Shown one piece after another: positions 58,001 to 64,000 of a stretch of DNA of 64,000 nucleotides. Below the pieces are notes generated by a model that made no database searches, had not been told where the DNA came from, and saw only the letters and a program-made list of their open reading frames with translations. The position numbers and the translations under genes were made by a program. The stretch is from Rachycentron canadum. Taxonomy: Eukaryota; Chordata; Actinopteri; Carangiformes; Rachycentridae. The DNA lies in assembly GCA_038496675.1 (NCBI GenBank), contig CM076656.1, positions 14,458,638 through 14,522,637 of the forward strand, in the 5' to 3' direction. How positions within the stretch are numbered: the first letter of the stretch is position 1; each line of letters opens with the position of its first letter.

Positions 58001-59300
58001 AACCATTGTTGTGAAGGAAATTATAGTTGACAATCATGGATAAAAAAAAAAGCACTGACCTCAAAAGTCCAACTATGGGTCACAGACTGACAACCATAAT
58101 GGCCATGAAAGATTTTGCTTATAACTTCAGAACAGTTGATAAAATCATCTAAACTGAAGGTTTAGTTACTGGCTTGTCACCCACGACTGCTGTAAACGAC
58201 TTGTGTAAAGTGTCAGTGTTACCAAAGCATTATAATAACTTTGTCATACCCTTAGTCATGCTATATTTGCCATATTACCCTACATACATACATGCCCTAA
58301 TTGCTTGTAATCTTAACTATCGAGCGCTGCGGGCATTAGCCCTATAGTCCAGAAACTTGTTAGATTTTTCGCACTTCCAGCTCCCTTGTCTCAAACTCTG
58401 AAGGCTTTTCTGATTAGGGGCTTTGGCTAGATGACCAAAATTAAGGTCTGTGGTTAACACGGTTTTCAGTTTTTATTCTATGACATAAAATACAGCAGAA
58501 GGCGGTGTGATAAATTTGGGTGGACCTCCAAAAACATTTCATCCGTGCAGCACTCCATACCCAGACGGCACAATAGGGTAGCTGCTCCACGTGTTATTGA
58601 CATGGATTAGTTGCAAAAGTTAGCAGAGGATGTTCAAAAAGAAGAACAAAAGAACAAAAGTGGCAAATATATATACATATAAAGCGTCCTTTCTCCTTCA
58701 TAAAACAATAATCAGACATTATAATATGCTATTGCATGATCAGGATAGTGAATATACATACAAGTAGATCAAGTCAAAATTTGCCAAAAGCCTTACGGAG
58801 AATCTACCAGCATTTGAATGGTGGCGCCTCACTCCACGTTTCGTTTAAACGCAATTTATTCATTTTCAATACACATATAAAATAGAAGCGCTATTTAAAA
58901 AGAATACCTGTATATATCTGCTTGACTAAGATTTGAGGTTGACAGGAAGGCGTGCGGTTAAAAGAGACAGTTAGTGAGTCGGTTATCTTCCAGCAACACC
59001 CTGTCTATGTGAGAACCTCTCTATGTGGATCACTCATTAAAGCACAGCAGTGGGTACTGATAAAGAGAATGGGATTACTGTGATTAATACCATGTGTCAC
59101 TTGTAATGTCTTTAACAGAATGAATCATGGAGCTGCATACACACGTGTCTGAGAGTTCACGCGCGCTTATTTCCAAAATGATTTTAAGTTGGAAAACTTC
59201 AGAACTTGATTGTGTCATTTATTACAAACAGGCCTTATCAGCCCTTCCAATGTGGAGGTCACCTCTCAGTGATAGCCCCCTCGAAAGTTTTTCCTGACAT
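55060..59300. other. Non-coding stretch, includes a possible conserved block
   Basis: Contents are A-runs at about 55195-55211, 56037-56052 and 56718-56733. The stretch at about 55555-55710 is repeat-free and has a homeodomain-rich look (CATTTATTG, GCTAATGAAAAC, TAAATTTGAA). No exon is recognised. The 83-codon frame at 57426 is unlike any known family. Confidence 0.55.
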
Positions 59301-59345
59301 GCGCACACACGCACACACACACACACATACACACACACACACACA
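59301..59345. repeat. (CA)n microsatellite
   Basis: An imperfect CA array with CACGCACAC at the left and CATACAC inside. Confidence 0.95.
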
Positions 59346-59462
59346 AACGTATATATGCACATATATTCTGTCACCCTTGTGATTAGTCACAGTTTGGTTG
59401 CCCTAGAGGCTCTACAAGAAACCAGTCGCCATGTGTGAATTCCAAACATAGAAACACTGCTT

Positions 59463-59464
<2 letters not shown>

Positions 59465-59506
<42 letters not shown>

Positions 59507-59522
59507 CATGTATGTGTGTGTA
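59465..59522. repeat. (GT)n microsatellite
   Basis: A GT array of about 40 bases followed by TTCATGTATGTGTGTGTATC. Confidence 0.96.
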
Positions 59523-59651
59523 TCTGAGCAGTGGGTGGAAAATCCCAAGTGTTCTGCAGTGTGTGCCCAGTCCCCAGATTGCAAGATGGAAATAATACCA
59601 CACATACATACACTCTCGATGTGTTAGTAACCTGGAAAAAGGTGACTAGGA

Positions 59652-59653
<2 letters not shown>

Positions 59654-59691
<38 letters not shown>
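59654..59691. repeat. (GT)n microsatellite
   Basis: A pure GT array of about nineteen units. Confidence 0.97.
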
Positions 59692-59692
<1 letters not shown>

Positions 59693-59776
59693 ACAGACCC
59701 CTGGCTGAGGCTGTGTCTGGCCCTAAGGCACAACAGATGTTGCTCTATTGCCCAGAACTGCACTCACACACATTAT

Positions 59777-59778
<2 letters not shown>

Positions 59779-59848
<70 letters not shown>

Positions 59849-59855
59849 ACCACAC
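59779..59855. repeat. (CA)n microsatellite
   Basis: A CA array of more than 60 bases with an AAACACACACC tail, in inverted orientation to the (GT)n at 59654. Confidence 0.97.
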
Positions 59856-59869
59856 ATAAACGCGGCCAA

Positions 59870-60247
59870 ACACGCATGCACACGCATCAACATGCATGCA
59901 CATTAATTATATTAGCCACCTATTTATCCACAGTATTCCCGCATAGAGTATGTTGATCACGATCTATCAGCCTGTGGTGTACTTTACCACCTCGTGGGAT
60001 ATGAGCAGGAAGCGGGTCATATCTTTTGGATGTAACGCAGTTAAACAAGTAATGACTCTGAGTTAGCTGTGGCTGATAATGAGCCATAACCATGTTATTA
60101 ATATTCGCTGAACATTTGATCAAAGCTTTTGTCACAATTTATTTCATCAAACCATGCAAAATTTCCTCAGACTGTGCCCCCGCCATTCATTTAGGTGTTA
60201 TTTGAGATTATGTATATAATAATACCATGTTAGTGCTGCCTTTGTAT

Positions 60248-60279
<32 letters not shown>

Positions 60280-60778
60280 GTAGCATCCACATATTCTACA
60301 AACTGCACAATGGGAAAAAAGAAATATCTATTTAAATTTCCAAGTGATTATTTTCTTTTTCTTGTCACAGTGGGACGGTCTTTCAAACAGCACTCAGCAC
60401 CATCATGATGAAGATCTCTGGTGAAATGCAGCAATTATCATTACAGTAATTATACACATTTACACGGTAGGGGTCTCCATTTGCGACTGACTGCCTAATG
60501 TATATCTATAATCATAAGAAAAGTCATGACAGTCTGTTCCTTGTAGTCAAAATCGAGTTCACGTCATTGCTAATATCATCGTCAATCATTTGCAAAGCTT
60601 GCCCGTGATTGCCAACATTATTAGCCTTCCGTAACATAACGAAATGAGAGAGAAAGTTTAGTTAAGGTAAACTTCGCAGCCACAGCACAGTTGAGGTTGG
60701 CGTAAGTGCAGCCACACAAATGATTAAACCCACGTATGATGCTCCAACAGTGCAATTAAGTGAAAATATACAATATGA
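59870..60778. other. Non-coding stretch with T28 run
   Basis: Apart from 28 consecutive T at 60249-60276 I see nothing recognisable. Confidence 0.6.
60249..60276. repeat. Poly(T) run of 28
   Basis: Twenty-eight consecutive T. Confidence 0.96.
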
Positions 60779-61221
60779 CAGTGGTTCCCAACCTTTTCCA
60801 ATTCATGACCCACTTAAAAAAAAAAAAAAATTTTTTAAAATATTATACATTATATTATGTATTAAATATGTATAAAATATTACCTTCTCAGTCCACTTTT
60901 GAATTTCATGATGCCTCTCTTTGGCTTTAACCCTACCTATTGCTAACCTATCCATTTTGATACTCCAGTTCTTGCCACGGATGTAATCTTTTAGCGCACA
61001 ATCACACTGACAATTACATAGCATAAGTAAAACAGAGGGGTCTGGCAGGCATTAACATTCACGTTCATACCATTGGCTTATAACGGCTTTTTAATGTGTC
61101 TTTAATGTGAGGGGAAAAAAAAAAAAAAACATTCAACAAGTATTTACTTAAAGTGTGCTGTTTTCCAAATGATTTGCCGGCACTTGCAATGCAACCGCGG
61201 CCCACAGGTTGTAAACCACTG
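60779..61221. mobile_element. Non-autonomous hAT-type element (443 bp)
   Basis: The left end CAGTGGTTCCCAACCTTTT and the right end, read as the reverse complement CAGTGGTTTACAACCTGTGG, form an imperfect terminal inverted repeat of hAT type. Both ends carry a GACCCAC/GGGCCGCGG-like subterminal block, common in hAT elements. Inside is AT-rich sequence with no transposase motif. The 8-base flanks (CAATATGA left, AAAAGGTG right) do not match well, so no clear target duplication is seen. The 73-codon frame inside it is chance. Confidence 0.7.
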
Positions 61222-61752
61222 AAAAGGTGGGATTATTTTGTGCAATATTTTTTATTTAGGTTATCTGTTTACAGTTTTTTTTTTTTTTTAAGGGTATGAC
61301 ATTTTCTGATTCATACCTTGTTGCTATGGTGCCGTTAGTACAATCCGCTAATCTTTAATACACCAAGTGGGATGAAGTTATTAGTCACAGAGGAGGATGG
61401 TAATTGAACAGCGAACCCTGTTCCGATTTGGTGAACAAATCCGTTGATTCTCATTTTAACGTGTTAGGAAAAAAATGTGGCACCATGTGAAAACACCCGA
61501 CTTCCAGCATGGTGTTGGCACTAACTGGTTAAATGACTGTGTCAACTGAAGGCAGCAGTTGGTACATGGTTATAACCTGGGTTACACGCGGGCTTTCAGA
61601 GGCTAGGCTCGGGCTATAAGCTGGGTCAGCAGCGGTTAAAGTGCAAGCATCAGTAAATGTATGACGGTGGAAAGGTCTCCCTGGGGCAGTAAATGAAATG
61701 CTCCTCCGCTTTCATTTCTCCATCAGAGAAGCCGTAGACACACTGACTTACT

Positions 61753-61753
<1 letters not shown>
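61222..61753. other. Non-coding stretch, nothing recognised
   Basis: A T-run near 61276-61289 is followed by mixed sequence with no motif I recognise. Confidence 0.6.

Positions 61754-61824
<71 letters not shown>
61754..61824. repeat. (CA)n microsatellite, about 35 units
   Basis: An uninterrupted CA array of about 70 bases, the longest pure one on this side of the window. Confidence 0.98.
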
Positions 61825-61825
<1 letters not shown>

Positions 61826-62397
61826 CAACAACTTGTCAACAGCATGACCAGTTCACAGATCCCATGGGGCCAGTTATGAACTTGCAAGGCCAGCGTTTAT
61901 AGATCCCTCCTCCAATTCCCTCCACTAATACACAAACATACAGTATATCTACACAAACACTCACAAAAAACAACACAGGTGATGTGACTGGACTGATCAC
62001 TAATACATACCTAATCTGTCTGGAGGATGGCGGTGGGGTGGGGGTGAATTCTGTGAAATCTCTATGAAACATTGTCAACAGTTCGAAAAAGTAATGTAAT
62101 AACGCACCAGGCTTGTACTGTCTGTATTTTCAAGATTAGAAACGTTTGCGTTTGTTTTATAGTCACTCCTTTTCCTGGATTTCTACCCAGGAGGGATATC
62201 TATCATCGTCTTACGGGGCAAACAGATGAACAGCGAATCTTATTTCGAGCCATAATGTAAGCCACGCTAATTAAAATGCACAAGTAGAACGTAAGGCAAA
62301 GGGGAACCAGATCATTTGCGTTCTAGAAAGTAATCAAAACTGAAAACTTTAGCTTCGGATGACAGTCACATACAGCAAGTGACGGCGAGGTGGAAAA

Positions 62398-62440
62398 AGA
62401 GCGAGAGAGCGCGCGAGAAAGTGAGAGAGAGAGAGAGAGC
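62398..62440. repeat. (GA)n with GCGC interruptions
   Basis: GAGCGAGAGAGCGCGCGAGA is followed by pure GA. It lies about 80 bases upstream of the TAAT-rich block. Confidence 0.93.
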
Positions 62441-62646
62441 TGATTAACAGAAGGTGTGTGTATAATGAAGATAGATGTAGGTGTAAACACAAGTAGCTGA
62501 GGCCCCGCAGTGCCGTCATGTTGGAGGGGGAAACAGAATTATTAATAATTATGCATATTAATATTGATGATTAAGTGGTTGGTATTTATGGTTACTTCTC
62601 TAATTAGCATCAGCAGGACGCAATATGCTGCTGATTAATTTTGTAC

Positions 62647-62654
62647 ATGCAAAT
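62647..62654 (+). promoter_or_regulatory. POU octamer ATGCAAAT with adjacent SOX-like TTTTGT
   Basis: A perfect octamer (ATGCAAAT) follows TTTTGTAC, so a SOX-type core and a POU octamer lie two to three bases apart, as in SOX-POU composite enhancers. It sits in the TAAT-rich block 62520-62690. The motif call is exact, but function is inference. Confidence 0.35.
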
Positions 62655-64000
62655 CAAGCGGTGAGTCTGCAGTCATGACACTGCACCTCTCTCTGTCTCT
62701 CTCTGTCTCTCCCTAACCAATGTGTTTACTTGCACAGCAGCTTTGAGGGTGTGTTTGCTCTGTTTTTTTGTTTTTTTTTTCCTTTTGTTTTATGATTCAT
62801 TTCATCAGAGACGGTAAATTTGTTAAAAATGATCACTAGTATCCTTTTTTACATTTTTTTTTTAAATTCAAGTATTTATTTTCTTCCGATCACAGGAGCT
62901 TTTCACAGGCACCGTGCATCGTGAAGCTTAGACGACTGCAGATTCAGCACCACTAGCTCAACACATTGAGTCCAGCTAAGTGGCTGAGGCAACAATAACG
63001 CATTACGAGATATGGGTATGTTGACATGTACAACAGATTGTACAACTGTATTATTTTTTTGGTGGTTTAAAACTAAAATAGTGAATATCTATATATAGTA
63101 GTGGAGCAGCAGCTAAACAGGAAGTGATGTCAGCGCCTTGGCTCTCTATGAGGATGCTTGCATGAGATTTGTGTGGCCATCTGCTTGCTGGTTTTTAGTC
63201 ATACAACAGAACTTCCTGTTTTACTATATTAAAGATATTGACAACTTGTGTACAAATTAATAATACTATTTTTTTTTCATGTGAGAACGCATAAAGTGCT
63301 GATTGTTGCCTTTTTTTCATGCCAATAAATAATTGAACCGAACTCAAATGAACTGAGACAAGAAAGAAAACCGAGGCAGAGAGGAGAGTAACGCTCAAGT
63401 TGGATGGAGGGAGACAACAGGCTCTTCGCCCTCTTCCTCCACCCCGTGTCCTCTTTTCATCCTCCATATTGTTCTACCTGTTTCTATCAGCGGTGAGAGT
63501 GGAAGCAGGGAGAAACGAGGAAAGCTGACCTTTGATAGGATTATAGGATTTGTGTTAGAACAAAGTGAGGAGGCAATATGGCAGGTGTATTCTGTAAAAT
63601 AGACCATTTAGCATCGAGACACCGTGATTGCAAAGAGAACTAAAGCCAGTGGCAGACAAAAAAAAAAAGAAAAAGGAAAAGGATACCTGCGTGAAAAGCA
63701 GCATACATCCAATACTGGCAGAGTATGAAGTCATTTGTTATTTTATTGAGGAGGGAGCAGGAGGGTGCCATTTAACGGATTGTACTGTTATTGTTGTATT
63801 CATCCATTGTCTATGGGGACTCTCTCCTGAAAGTTGTAAAACAATTGAACCAACACTATACACATTCATATCCGTAATCATCCCGGGTTAGATAAGCATT
63901 TCCTGTCCCATGATGACGTCATTCCAATCTAAAAGAGGAAATTTCTTACAAACTTTGGCATTGAGACTGATGTTCAACAATCCATTCGTAGCTTAGTGGG

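Larger units (their letters stand above)
61830..64000. other. Non-coding stretch with TAAT-rich block
   Basis: Contents are a (GA)n-rich tract at 62398-62440, a conserved-looking TAAT/octamer block at 62520-62690, and T-runs near 62767-62780 and 62850-62861. TGCCAATAAATAATTGAACC (about 63321-63340) faintly resembles a LINE tail, but no body precedes it. No exon is recognised. Confidence 0.55.

Overview
The window reads as non-coding DNA from a vertebrate, most likely a teleost fish. The supports are: decayed transposons of families I recognise from fish (L2/Rex-like LINEs, a Tc1-like element with a CAGTACTGTGCAAAA end, hAT elements); very many long (CA)n/(GT)n arrays and A/T, C or G homopolymers; no operon-like or dense coding organisation; and one assembly gap of 391 N (45400-45790). 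I found no convincing host protein-coding exon, tRNA, rRNA or CRISPR array. The open frames of 60-180 codons are chance frames, frames through simple repeats or the N gap, or pieces of dead transposase or reverse transcriptase. The window is probably a gene desert or part of a very large intron. Family names come from remembered motifs, not a database search.

Layout. 1-560: an internally deleted hAT element on the minus strand, cut by the window edge, with transposase C-terminal remnants and one terminal repeat. 561-10056: non-coding, with large (CA)n arrays at 4.0, 4.5, 4.7 and 6.2 kb. 10120-11010: a Tc1-like transposase pseudogene. 16035-16626: a minus-strand LINE reverse-transcriptase fragment next to a 21-bp minisatellite. 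18001-18046: a perfect 21-bp-arm hairpin. 20873-20936: a 13-bp tandem repeat whose core is a perfect palindrome. 38960-40590: a longer, degenerate plus-strand L2-like LINE with the reverse-transcriptase active-site motif, C-terminal region and 3' tail. 47820-48190: a CpG-rich block with an RFX X-box palindrome. 52514-52546: a strong G-quadruplex motif. 54541-55053: a short Tc1 derivative with both terminal repeats and TA flanks, related to the 10-kb copy. 59301-59855: four (CA)/(GT) arrays in mixed orientation. 60779-61221: a short hAT-type non-autonomous element. 62520-62690: a TAAT-rich block with a perfect octamer site.

No genes act together here. The functional candidates are regulatory only (CpG-rich X-box block, octamer/TAAT block, other conserved-looking stretches) and need comparative data. 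I did not see a new biological system. The most informative items are the internally deleted transposons, the matched Tc1 pair, the perfect inverted repeats and the G-quadruplex run.
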